DNA of 64,000 nucleotides from Oscarella lobularis (taxonomy: Eukaryota; Porifera; Homoscleromorpha; Homosclerophorida; Oscarellidae). Each line of letters starts with the position of its first letter. The first letter of the stretch is position 1. Under the pieces are notes generated by a model. The model had not been told where the DNA came from. It ran no database searches and worked only from the letters and a program-made list of their open reading frames with translations. The position numbers and the translations under genes were made by a program. The DNA is taken from the NCBI RefSeq assembly GCF_947507565.1, contig NC_089182.1, positions 3,038,001 to 3,102,000 of the forward strand, given 5' to 3'. Shown here piece by piece: positions 53,662 through 64,000 of this stretch.

Positions 53662-56600
53662 CTAATTCAGTGGAGCTAGCTTAAAGCGTTGGGTCGAGTC
53701 GATATCAAGAAAAAAGGGCCCAATCTGACCGGGTTCGAACGTCGACGGAATTATGTTGAAAATGCACGGCGGCACGTTTCCTTTCTCAAGCACCGTATAC
53801 CCGTACCTAGGAAAAAATAAATTTTTCTCTTTTATCTCCTACTGTATTAGCCTCTAAATAACCTGTACGCTCCAGAGCTTGTTTTTCCAATTGAGGGATC
53901 AGTTGGCGTCGACAGAATGGGAATCACCTGAAATCCAACAGAGTATTCCCTACAATCGTTCATACATTTATAACTGTTATTGACAACGCCGCTTATTACG
54001 CTACTTTGGGGCTCGCAATTCAATTCTCAGCTGGCACGGATCCTTCCCAAGCAAGTTAATTTGAAAGCTTGGATTCTTTGAGTGCGTCGCAGGATAATTC
54101 GGACAGCCGCCAGCAGTCTCTCTAGTCCATTCCCCTTTCACCTATTTTCCACACAAAGTCTATATATATAAATACTAGAGCTACCCCCTTACCCTGTCGT
54201 GATGCTTGTACGGATCACTGATAGGCGTCAACTTCGCTGGCATCGTTGAAAACACCTGAGTTTTTTGATCAAGTAGGAAGAAAACTACCGTTAATTTATT
54301 AAGTCAAACCGTAAGCGTGTAGTGAATCGTGTGGACCATTTCAAATTGTGCCACAACCAGCGTATAGTGAGTCAAGCCCATAGGGATCTTGTTAAGCTTC
54401 ACCAAATAGTGAGGACTATTTATCTTCGTTCCTTGATGCTCCGGATTTTCTTTATAAAACAGGCTCGCTTAGAAACGACTTGGTGAGTTGAACTACCATA
54501 CCAAGAAAGTAAACTTTTCCGTCCTGACGAAAAACGTGGACCGTGATGTACTCTTCATTTTCAGCGAAGTCTTGCTAAAGAATTCAATTGCACCACTCAC
54601 ACCGTCCAACCAACTAAGCTCTTACTCTGTTTGTTATGTGTCTTGAGAGAAGAATCCAAACGGCAGCGTGCTGATCCGCATTTTTCACTTCAAGTCTGTA
54701 CTGCGGGTTTTTGCCTAGAAACACGTAGAGCACACGAGTCGTCGATTCAATGCTAGACACCCACCAAGTGAGTAGGCGTCTTTAATAGCCTCCGCTCCTG
54801 TTGGCTTAGGCCACGTTCTGCAGCGTCAATCGATTGTCAATAGGAAATATTTTAATTCTTCTTACGCGTGTCTCAATGTTTTGTGCGAAAACAATTTCGG
54901 ATCCCAGTTCATATAGACGACGTCGTAAAAATGACACAGCGTATCCCAGTCCATCCAGAAGACGCCTTAGAAGGACGACTCAAACCCAAACATCAACTAT
55001 TTGAAGAGGAAACTAGAAACATACCGTTGTCCGTTTCGAGAGCGCGGTTTCGATCGTAATTCAAGGCTTTGCGCAACGCCGGAGTCCAGCTCTGCGTGTC
55101 ATTCTCCGAAAATCGACCCTGAATGTGAATAAGGGCCCCCGCTAGTGCTGTAACCCAGGCGCAACGCTCAAACTACCTTCCATCGCAAGTGACTCCACGG
55201 ATTCTTTAACTGAATCATCATTTTGTCCTACGGTTTTTTTTTGCTAAGAGTGCACAACAAATGAAGGCAAAGACTGTTTTCTCACTTGGACGCGTCGGAC
55301 GTCCAGGACGGCGTAAGCGTGGGTCGACACTAAGCCTGTTCGTTCGGCATCGGCATCGTTTATTTCTCCGGTTGCAGCTGTGATCAGAATGTCGCCTAGG
55401 GGGAAAAAATGAAAAAGGTTTTTTGCACACGGTAACTTCACCTGTTCTTAGGCCATCTTCCATTCGACGAAATTGCGTTTCTGCGTTGAAGTCCTTGCTT
55501 CCGAGCTTGATACGAACTCGTTCGGGTATCCAGCCAGTTAGCGCATATAGATCAATATTCTAAAAGGCATTTAATCGAAAGAGTTCTTCGACACCGCGCT
55601 TCCTACGCACGGAATTTGATCCAGGAAAATCATAGCCTCCCATTACCTAAACCATTTGCTGTTGTTGTTGAAAAGAAACGGACTATCATTTACAATACTT
55701 TCATGTAAGCTTTCTCGAGAATGCTGACCCAGAATTCGTTGGGATTTTGTGAGTAGGAGCACATAAGTTCGCCGTACTTGTTCAAAGGCAAAAAATCGTC
55801 AACAATGATCTGAAACAATAAAGTTTCATTTTCTTGCATTCCAGTGCGCTCTGCACACCTACCTTTCGGTGAACGCCGTTCAGCCACAACTTCACCATGT
55901 ACTTTCCACTGGGATTATAAACGGGACGACCGTGTCTGTCTTGGGGATAGAGACACCTAGCATAAAGAGAGAGAGAAAAAAAAATAATACTGGCTCGGAA
56001 AACTATGTAGGTTGTGCCTAGTCCTACTTTGTGATAAGCTGCTTTTTGAACTTTCTCTCAAACGAGGCTGTTATTGCCAACGATGCGACGAACGAACAAT
56101 CCGATACGACGGTCTGAATAAAAAGAAGAGTTTTGAAAACGATTTCGCAGGACGGAGTCAAGATAAGAAAACCTGTCGTATGCTGTCACTTGAGATGGCG
56201 ACGATCATTTTGGGATCACTGCATACGTCGGAGGGTCTAGAGGAGACAATGAGCCCCTGTACTTTTCTCAAGCCTTTACCTTATCCATTTATCAAAATTC
56301 TTCTTCTGTTTTGGCGCTAGAAGCAACTTGCCGTCTTGGTCTCTAACACAAACATTCTTGCCATAATGCCATATTCTGTAACTCTCCCACTCTCTCTCAC
56401 TCACTCAAACATATCCATGTAGGCGAATCGCTCTTTTAGGTCTGTCTCCAAAAACGGCGGGAAAACCTTTCCATTAATCCTACTCGTCGTCCTGCCAACG
56501 AAAAGGTCGTTTAGCACATAATCTAAGCAATAAATCGCCGACTGACTTCAAAACCCCCCTCTCCTCCACAGTCAGTCCTCCTTCCCTGTGAGCTGGTCTT

Positions 56601-57518
56601 CCTGACCCCGACGAAACACCGACGCTTGGACCAGGATGAGGAGACGAGAGACGAGGAGGATGAGATGGCGGCGGCGGCGGCGACGAGGCTTCCAGAAGCG
56701 GCGTGTTCGGAATGTCGGGAAGCTTCAAATTCTCCAGGGCTTTGCTCGTTTTCAAAGTCTCGGCTCTAGCACGTCAGATGACGTCAAAAATAGAATCCCG
56801 TGCAGCGGACGAACTACAACCTGCTCATTGCTTCTCTAGCTAATTTTGCGAGCTGAGCTTGGCTCTTTGAATTCGCGGCGGTTTTTCTCTATTTAATTAA
56901 AAAATGCTAGATTGGTTTTGCGAGTAGAGTACGGAATCTCAACCGCTTCAAGGCACATTTCAGCCGCATTCAAATACATTTCCAACGCCTCGTCCGTCTG
57001 GCCTTTTTCTTCCAAGCCGATGGCATCTTGCAGCATGAACAAGCAACGCTGCTCTATTCCCTGCAAATGTCAATATAAGAAATATCGTTTGGTCCCCATA
57101 AACAAGTCAGCGGGATTATAGCAGAGCCAAGAACGGGTATATTAAAAGCTCACGCTTCTTAGATATCTTAGAAAAAGACTAAGGGTCCTTACGTCTTGAC
57201 GAGAGACCGACTCCGAGCGACGATCTAATCAAAAAGCGAGTGGATCGCGAAACGAAGGACGCGAGTCTTTCCGTCCGTACTTGATCGACGATCGGCGACG
57301 ATTGCGCGCAGTTCTTGGGCTCTCGTCAGGTACGAATGGGCGGTGCGTGCGTATTCCGCTTCGTAGTCGCGATTCGCGGCGAGGACGCGCTGAAGGCACT
57401 TGTACGCCTCCAGGTACAGTTGAGAGGCGTCGTATGCGTCTTCCCTTTGATCGGCAATTACCGCTTGACTTGCCAGGGAGCTGGCAGACGCGAGAAGGTC
57501 TGGAATCGAAGGTTCCAT
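53662..57518 (-). CDS. CAPN7: Calpain-7 (PalB-type) cysteine protease
   Basis: About 25 short exons on - join in phase to roughly 826 aa (human CAPN7 is similar in size). The first exon is 57518-57281, followed by a 32-nt exon at 57224-57193. The final stop is TAG at 53664-53662. Domains: two N-terminal MIT domains (about 1-75 and 90-150), a Pro/Ser-rich linker, the CysPc core and two C-terminal C2-like (PalB) domains. All three catalytic residues are visible: Cys in [10 protein letters not shown], His in [10 protein letters not shown] and Asn in [10 protein letters not shown]. Known role in the family: MIT-mediated binding to ESCRT-III and limited proteolysis linked to endosomal sorting and cell migration. 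The C-terminus ([19 protein letters not shown]) is strongly conserved. It lies 58 bp downstream of the NADK2 stop on the same strand. Confidence 0.93.
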
Positions 57519-57576
57519 GAGCGAGGTAACGTGCGCGCTGACAATAAATACATTCCACCAAATTATTAAAAAAATA

Positions 57577-59285
57577 TTAGATTAATTCTACGGTTAGTAG
57601 AGCATCTTTTTCGTTCATTTCAAGCGTAGCCGATGCTCCGTCGTTAAAAGGACATGACCATCCGGCGTCGACTACTAAGCGAGCATCTTTGCACCTCGAA
57701 CGAACTTGAATTCTACAAAGCATAGATGCCACGTGCTGAGGTTTTCTCTTTATGTCTTACCTTTCAGCAATTCCATACGGCTCTTTCAAGCCAAATATCC
57801 CTATAGGCACTACTAGAGTCATTTGCAGGCTGCAAGAAATGTACTCCACCTTTTGCTATGCAATCTCTCACGGCAAATGCCATCCTCATTTCACTGGGAT
57901 CATATACAAGCGATCTATTGTGCTTTTCACACACTACAGAAAAAACACTGTTTTCCTAGTAGTGCGAATACTCCTCTCGTACCTTCCTGGACAAACTGAG
58001 ACGAAAGATTCTGAACACCAGCTAGACAACTTAGCGATTGAGGGCGGCAGCAAACACTTTCTAAATCAATCACCTGCTTCGAGAACTTTTTGAACTTGAC
58101 TGTCCGTCACGCGGCCAATATTGTATGCCCTAAGCACGTGTATTGTCTAAGTAGAAAAAAAGGATCGTGCTTCTAACCAAGCAGTTGATCCTGATCCTGT
58201 ACAGACAACCATGCCAGAGCTCTTCTGTTTTCTTCTATCTCCGCCATTGATGACCACTTCAAGATAAGACGTTCTATAAATAATAATAACAGTGGAGCGA
58301 TCCTTTCTCAGTAAACAAAAATCTACTGTGAAGGATCCGACTCTCCAAGGAAAACCTCATTCAACGCCAAAACGAAGGGTTGCTTGTTTCGTCCTATGCT
58401 TGCACCAATATCAGTGACGTCAACTCGAATTCTCTGCCGAAGTTTCCACCTGTGCAATTGACTAATCAGATACACCGCCAAAGACGCTACGTATTATTTT
58501 ACCTAAAGCGATCTTCAAATACTGCAGTCAAATCGTCTTGAACGTTAACGCCTTCTTTTCGCACCATGCACAGTTGACCTTGAGATCTGAAAATCAAAAG
58601 GGAGATGTCTAGTCTGGATAATTCCTGATCGTTTTTCTGCACCTCTGAGGATCGGTATTAATGCCAATAAGAGGTTTTCTTTTGTTCGGTATTTTTGCGG
58701 CGGTCAATAGCATCGTACCGTCACCTAAGCACGTGCTTCCTCATTTTTAATCGATTTATCTTAATTAATTAATTAATTAATTAATTAATTAATTAATTAA
58801 ATCCAGTGATCCGCTTACGTGTGTGCAGTACGTCGTACGACTTACCTCCAGCAGAAACAACGACATCAGCCCATCGAACATCGTCCCCTCTGTAGTTATG
58901 CTGCTGCCTTATTCGCGTATTCAATCGACGACAACTGCAAGGAGATGAGACTCTTTTTTAGCTTGCAAGCAGATGCGTAGCTTATTTGCTCACGCACTCG
59001 AAAAAGTCGATTATTTCGCCCAGAGTCTGTCGATGAGCTTCGTGTCGGCGACGTATCTCAGCGTAATTCGAGCCTCTCGACCTCAACTGATAAAGCGAAA
59101 GTAGCCAAATCCTCTATCGAACGAACAGTTCCACTCACGGCATTCTCGAACTCGATTTCGCTGAGCGTCGCGCTGTATTGGCTCCGATCGTACTCGTAGC
59201 GTGTCGACTTGTGCACGACGAGCACGTTGCGCGCGTCGGCGATCATGCCGCAGAGCAGACGACGGCTCGTGAAGCCTTTTCGCAT
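57577..59285 (-). CDS. NADK2: Mitochondrial NAD kinase 2
   Basis: About 11 short exons on - from ATG 59285 to TAA 57577. Diagnostic motifs in order: VVHKSTRYEYDRSQY; DVRWADVVVSAGGDGTMLL (NAD kinase GGDGT nucleotide site, split by an intron); KRKPLIGINTDPQRS; FVLALNEVFLGESDPS; KSSGMVVCTGSGSTAW; and C-terminal VRSRCKDARLVVDAGW. These fit NADK2 rather than the cytosolic NADK. The short basic start (MRKGFTSRRLLCGMIADARN) could be a mitochondrial presequence. Reaction: NAD+ + ATP gives NADP+ + ADP in mitochondria. The loop before ALNEV is shorter than in vertebrates. An intron contains a (TTAA)n microsatellite. The acceptor of the penultimate exon is ambiguous (tandem AGs), so 3-6 residues there are uncertain. 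Confidence 0.92.
58760..58801. repeat. (TTAA)n microsatellite
   Basis: An uninterrupted run of ATTA/TTAA repeats, about ten units, lies inside an intron of NADK2. A similar but shorter TTTA run sits at about 15655-15676 in an intron of LLTP copy 3. Confidence 0.95.
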
Positions 59286-59330
59286 GACGCGCAGTCGCAG
59301 ACCGAAGGCGGAGTCGTCGAAGAAAAAACT
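59286..59330. promoter_or_regulatory. Bidirectional promoter between NADK2 and MED8
   Basis: Only 45 bp separate the divergent start codons of NADK2 (-) and MED8 (+). Core promoter elements and 5' UTRs must be within this gap or overlap the opposite gene's coding exon. No TATA box is seen. Confidence 0.6.
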
Positions 59331-60058
59331 ATGGACGCCACTCTGTCGTCGCTCGTCGGTCGAATTCAGGACATAAAGGGATCCTTATCTAGCCTGATGA
59401 TGAAGTTGGAGAAAGATCAGGCTCAATGGTGAGCGCAGAAGTTTACCAACGATGTTTCCGAACGTTTTTCTCCAGGCCCGTTCTTTTGGATAGCTTTGCG
59501 ACGTTGTCAGGTGCTGCTCGCTTCTATTTGCCGCTTGGCACCGGCAATTTTTTTTGCGCAGGACAAGTGAATATGCTTCTGAAACAGTTGAAAAGCGACA
59601 AGGCTCCGGCTCTGCACAGTAGGGTCGTGTGGCCTTGCAACCTATCGAACAAGGGCGATGAAGAACTCGAGGTTTCGTTCAGATCTAAGCCTCGCTGCTT
59701 TCATTCGATACTGGTCATAGAAAGTAACAGAGGGACGAATTCCTGTCTTCCATCACGAAGTCGGTTAGACCGAGGTACACGTAATGCATCGATTCTGGCT
59801 AATATTGCGTTCTAGTGCCTGATTATCTTCGAACGAAGCTCGACTTGGATCTCGAGAGACAGCAACAAGAGATGGAAGCCGAAGGAGACAAATTGACACC
59901 CGAAGCAGCTAAAGTACAATTTTCTGAGAGCACCAAATTAGAGTCCGTAGTCTGTACCTTTTTAGTTGCAGATCAATCAACTGAATGAGAGGGCAGGCCA
60001 AATACTAGCTACAATCAGTCAATACAGGGAGAACTGGGGAGCTGTGCAGACGTGGTGA
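59331..60058 (+). CDS. MED8: Mediator complex subunit 8
   Basis: Exons 59331-59428, 59476-59510, 59562-59671, 59721-59763, 59816-59913 and 59972-60058 give 156 aa in phase. MED8 features: an N-terminal helix pair (MDATLSSLVGRIQDIKGSL), then WPVLLDSFATLSGQVNMLLK, VTEGRIPVFHHEVVPDYLRT, and a C-terminal heptad helix (INQLNERAGQILATISQYRE). MED8 belongs to the Mediator head module and bridges transcription factors to RNA polymerase II in the nucleus. It is shorter than the vertebrate form, ending at TGA 60056-60058 without the Gly/Gln-rich tail. A downstream in-phase acceptor (ATAG/GACAGG at about 60130) could extend the last exon instead. It is head-to-head with NADK2 and tail-to-tail with the EH-domain gene 115 bp away. 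Confidence 0.85.
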
Positions 60059-60172
60059 GCTACGTGACGAATCTATTCCGACTTTCTTTGCTGTACAAAT
60101 CAAATTCCATTGAAAACGAACAATCGATAGGACAGGGAGCTCGTCACATCTTACAAAAGGGGCTCGCTCTTC

Positions 60173-63100
60173 TTACTTGGCCCCAAATTTTTCTTCCCAC
60201 TGCCTTGCCAAACCGTGCTTCTTTACCTTAGGAACAGCCTGCTGCTTTGCCTAAACAAAAAGTCTTGTTTAATTAAATACAAAACGGAGAACCTGCACAC
60301 GCTACGCTACCTTTCGTTCTTCCTCCTCCTTTTCCTGTTGACGTTTTCTCTCTTCCTCCTATACAATTTTCGCTAGTGTCCCCAAGTGGCGCGCCCTCCT
60401 CCTAACCTTTTCCCTCTCTTCTTCCTCACGCTGACGCGCTAAGTGCTCTTCCATCTTCTTCACCTCTTGCTCTCGCGCCGCCAGCTCTTCTGCGCGCTTC
60501 TTTTGCTCTTCTTCAAATTCCTGCTGCCGCCGCAGTATCTCCGCTTCTTCTCGCTAGAGCCAGTACACCAATAGACAAAGGTATCCCACCCCAGCCAAGA
60601 ACAAAAACGTACTCGTCGTCTTTCCATCGCCTCTTCACGTTCTTTCCTAAAATATCGAAGTTGAAGTGCATCATCGCAACGTGCACATGCATAGGTTGTG
60701 ACCTGGACGCAGCGCTTTCTTTCGTCGGCGCTACTGCTTCTTCCCACCTAGCTGCTAATCCTCGACGACCCTTTACGCCTCCCGCCTTGAGAAACAAGCG
60801 AGAAGTGCAAAGTGAATGACGAAAATTATTTCTAAACACCTTCTGAGGACTCTCCGTCTCCGTTTTTGACTCGGATCCTTCCTTTGTCGTCTGGGCATCT
60901 ATCTTAGGCTCGGCTTCAGGCGTTTTTTCCTCCTCTTTTGGCTCTTCAATTTTGTCCTCCTGGACGACTTGTTCGTCTTTTTTAGCCTCGTCAATTCGCT
61001 TCCTCTCCTCCTCCTCGAACGCCGCCTTTGCTTTTTTCTCTGCTTCTTCTAATATCTTCGCCTCTTCCCTAGCCTTGGCCTCCTCCTGTTCGCGTTGTTC
61101 TTTCACTTTTTCCTGCCACCTTCTCTTTTCTGCCTCTATTTCAGCAGCAGCCTTCTTCGCCGCCGCTTCCTTCGACTCCTTCGTCTCGGCCTCGAGTTTT
61201 TTCTCTGATTCTTCCCACTCCAGGTCTATCTCGGCCATAAGCTGCCGTTGCAACGCCTCCTTTTCCCGACGCTTTTCTTCTTCTTGCTGTTTCTTATGAA
61301 GGAGGACAGTCATAGAGTCATGAGGTACCCTAAAGAGCAGTTCATCATAGTTCATTGACACGAAACCACTAGTTTGTTCGTTCGTTCGTCCTACAGTCGT
61401 TTCTTTTCACCAGTCTCGCTTTCGACTTCCTGAATCGATCTGGCGGGATCGACAGTGTTGTCTTGTCTGTCATACTCGTCGCTTCACATAAAAAACAGTT
61501 TGTGATATACTTTGCACGCTTAGTTACCATCAGGATTCCTGTACCTGCCGTACGTCTTATAAACGTCTGGAGAAACGCTAAATTTAACGTGACCTTCCTG
61601 CGATTTCTTCCTCTCGCCCTCTTTTTCCAGCTTTTCGAGCTCAGTTTTCTCAATCACGTCCAGACCGTGCCTTTTACAACATAGATATTGATCAAAATGC
61701 GCATCTAGTACGACTCTAGTGCACCTTGGCTTTCGGTGTTCTTCCCTAATGATCTCAATTTCAGCTTTGAGAGGATCGACGTTTGGATCTTTTCTCTCAT
61801 ACTCGTCCCTACAGAGGTTGTCAAACGTCAGTCTCGTTCCAAGGCCCTTCTCTTTAGGACCTGCTATAGGTAGGAAAAAATTCGGTGGGAGAAGCGGCAA
61901 ACTTCACGTGACTCTCGTCTTGACTCTTCTTCCGTTCGTTCTCTTCTTGTAGACTCTGAAGTTGGCGTTTCTCGACGTCGTCTAGACCATGTCTTCAATC
62001 AAAATGCGTAATATACATATTAGGGAACCAAGGTGTTCTTAAAGTGCACACACCGTGGATGACCGTGCTCATCTCGAATGACCTCAAGCTCGGCTTTGGA
62101 AGGATCAACGGTCGGATCCTTTCTGTCGTACACTTCCCTAAAGAGGAGTAGAGAATGTTTTCGCGTTAGGAACGGCTTCTACTCACTTGCTATACGTCAA
62201 TACGACGTCCGTTTCTTCGCTGAACTTTACGTGGGCCTCGTCTTTCATCGCTTCCATTTCTCGTTCAATGCGATCGAGTTCGCGTCGTTCGATGCTGTCG
62301 AGACCGTGTCTAAAAACTCGAAAATAAAACCACAGGAATGAGGGAAAGATCAGTGTTCTTACTTTGGCGTTATTCCCTCCTCTCGAATGACTTCGATTTC
62401 AGCTCTTTGAGGATCAACAGTGCTATCTCTTCTCTCGTAATCCTCACTAAAATGTACGCACACTAAAAGCCTAGGAACTAGCCAAAGTAATTCCTCTAAA
62501 AAAGGGTCCCACCCGCCTATAGATTGATAAGAAGGCATCGTTTACGTATATCAACAAACCTGCTATATGTCTCAGCCGTCGTCTCAATCTGAGAATCGCT
62601 CATAAATCTCACGTGGTGCTGCCCAGCGCCTTTCTCATCCCCACCCTCTTTCACCGGACTCGAAAACGAGTCCGACTCAAAGGGATTATCGCCACTTTTC
62701 TCCTCCTCCGTCGCAGGCGCCAAACTCCCAACAGGAGCAAAGGGATCCTTGGCTTCCTTGCTCGACGAACCGCTTGCAAACGAATCCTCAAACGCGTCCG
62801 ATTTAACGCTAAACGGATCGTCAGTCGGTAGCGATCGAGAGGAAGCAAACGGATCCGTCTCGCTCGAATCCTGATCCTTCACCGCCGTCGCCGTCTCCGC
62901 AAACGGATCCTGACCAAACGGATCCTCCTGAGCGCCCGACGACTTAGCCGCAAAAGGATCGTTGAACGGATCCTTTGTCGGATTGAAGGGATCGTCGCTA
63001 GCGTTGCCGCCGTCGCCGCCGCCGCCGCCGGTGTCCCCTACAAACGGATCGCTCGTTTTGAAGGGATCCTGAAAGGGATCCGACTCCTTGAAGGGATCCT

Positions 63101-64000
63101 CTTCGAACGGTTCGACGCTCGTGCTGCTCCCTAAGCTCGTAACGCTGACAGCGCTCTCGCGTCGATCGAGAACAAAGGCGTCGGATGCGAACGGATTGTC
63201 TTCGGACGGCGGACTGACATTTCGATTCGACGAACCAAAAGCGTCGTCGGCCGACGCGGAAGAATTCGTCGTCGGTTCTTTTCCGAAAAATCCGCCGGGC
63301 TTTTTCGACGAGAACGTCATCCATTTTCCTCGTTTGATGCTGCCTTTCGATGTCGCGCTTTTTCCGTCCGCTTGAGCGTTGTCATCGTCTGGTATTGAAA
63401 CTGGTGTCGGTGCTTCTGCTGATTGTTCTGGGGTTGTCGTGTCGGTTGGAGTTTCTTCTGTGGGAGGGGTCGTGATGGCTGGATCCTCTTTGGGAGATTC
63501 CGTCGTTTCGGGTGCAGCAACTTGTTCGTTTGAAAACGAAATTCCTTTTCGTATCTTAGAAAGGAAAACGTTACTAGCAACGCTAGACGAGATCGATACA
63601 GTACCTGCTCTGGTAGAAGAGCAATCACGTCGAGAAGAGATGGTAACTGATTGCCTAAAGATATAAACAATTGCACGCCGAATCCCGCAATCATTCCCAC
63701 CGCGGTGCTAACCGGCTTTGAGAAAACGCATCAGGTGCGTCGCAATAACGAATTCGTTGACCGTCAGCTGCCCATCGTGATCGTAGTCAGACAAATTCCT
63801 ATAGCGAAGCAACAGTGTAGAACACGACGACGATTCCCCGCCAAGAGTCGTACCAAACGTGAGCCAAATGTCCGGTGAGTAATTGAGATCTGACGAAGAG
63901 CGGCTTCGCTTCGTTAGCTAGTATAGAAAAAAGAGAATAAAAGGAATAAGTATCTTTTGCTCTGTCTATTTTTTCCTACCAGACAGATAACCGCGTTTTT
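60173..64000 (-). CDS. EH-domain / DPF-repeat / coiled-coil endocytic adaptor-like protein, 5' end outside window
   Basis: Exons on -, starting beyond 64000, end TAA at 60175-60173. The first three visible exons (64000-63980, 63917 onward, then the 63780 region) form an EH domain: RGYLSANEAKPLF, HVWNLSDYDHDGQLTVNEF (EF-hand loop D-x-D-x-D-G), then LPSLLDVIALLPE. A large exon (63554-62560) is Ser/Pro/Thr-rich, then carries over ten DPF/NPF motifs, which in this class bind AP-2 ear domains. Next is a tandem repeat (about 62446-61455), then a highly charged coiled coil (about 61320-60240) and a C-terminus ending GLARQWEEKFGAK. By domain logic it is an EPS15/REPS-like clathrin adaptor, but the middle repeat is not part of EPS15, REPS or intersectin as I know them. 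One splice, from the repeat into the coil (61455 to 61290), is uncertain. Confidence 0.8.
61455..62580 (-). repeat. Protein-level tandem repeat in the EH-domain gene (three full, two partial units)
   Basis: Each unit of about 65-70 residues reads as HVKFS...TYSR, then DEYxRKDPTVDPxKAExEVI, then RxEHxxPRHGLDxIE and a charged helix. Each unit is encoded by two exons with phase-2 boundaries, so the repeat grew by exon-pair duplication. A half unit precedes it (HVRFMSDSQIETTAETYSR) and a half unit ends it (DEYDRQDNTVDPAR). Confidence 0.8.

Noticed and set aside
58760-58801. (TTAA)n as a transposon target or telomeric remnant
   Set aside because: It is a simple microsatellite in an intron, with no flanking element or terminal repeats.
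60952-61299. Ser/Phe/Ala-rich + frame opposite the coiled-coil exon
   Set aside because: Antisense shadow of the Glu/Lys-rich coil; no domain or partner exons.
1-64000. CRISPR arrays, bacterial operons, integrases or phage genes
   Set aside because: None seen. The window has spliced animal genes throughout.

Overview
This is animal (metazoan) nuclear DNA. Genes are split by many very short introns (mostly 45-65 nt, GT-AG), intergenic gaps are often under 200 bp, and the gene set is animal: large lipid-transfer proteins, FN3/Ig/TSP1 receptors, SLC34 transporters, CAPN7, NADK2 and MED8. The compact style plus the receptor and beta-helix/multi-TM families suggests an early-branching animal such as a sponge (perhaps a homoscleromorph). 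That placement is inference only. All exon models below were built by hand from splice signals, reading-frame phase and family similarity.

Layout. (1) 1-16949: three large lipid transfer protein (LLTP, vitellogenin/apolipophorin-type) genes on + : a 3' partial copy (1-2149), a complete recent tandem paralogue (3529-9390) and a more diverged complete paralogue (11020-16949). A secreted, intronless nucleoside hydrolase lies on - (9517-10479). A rearranged relic of it follows the first LLTP copy (2340-2580).
(2) 16950-40080: a tandem array of four type I membrane receptors, with domain order discoidin-fold, Ig, TSP1, discoidin-fold, Ig, TSP1, Ig, Ig, FN3(n), TM, tyrosine-bearing tail. The genes start at 17142, 22747, 28366 and 34005. 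The duplicated unit also carries the 3' end of the neighbouring LLTP gene, so receptors 2-4 are each preceded by a broken LLTP fragment. The last receptor (1446 aa) keeps five FN3 domains. The other three (1169-1182 aa) have lost three of them by a shared internal deletion. A short chimeric gene (39543-40080) reuses the receptor signal-peptide exon.
(3) 40081-47125: about 1 kb of non-coding DNA with hairpin-like repeats, then a DOMON-domain membrane/secreted gene (-) divergent from a 1238-aa intronless beta-helix plus multi-TM protein (+).
(4) 47448-53286: two tandem SLC34-type Na+/phosphate cotransporters with the same intron positions.
(5) 53662-64000: a tightly packed housekeeping block: CAPN7 (-), NADK2 (-), MED8 (+, head-to-head with NADK2, 45 bp between start codons) and a 5'-truncated EH-domain/DPF-repeat/coiled-coil endocytic adaptor-like gene (-).

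The most notable part is the receptor array. Domains are encoded mostly one per exon in phase 1, and the four paralogues are patchworks of each other, including a switch inside a single TSP1 exon. This is the pattern expected when gene conversion or unequal crossing-over diversifies a recognition-type receptor family.
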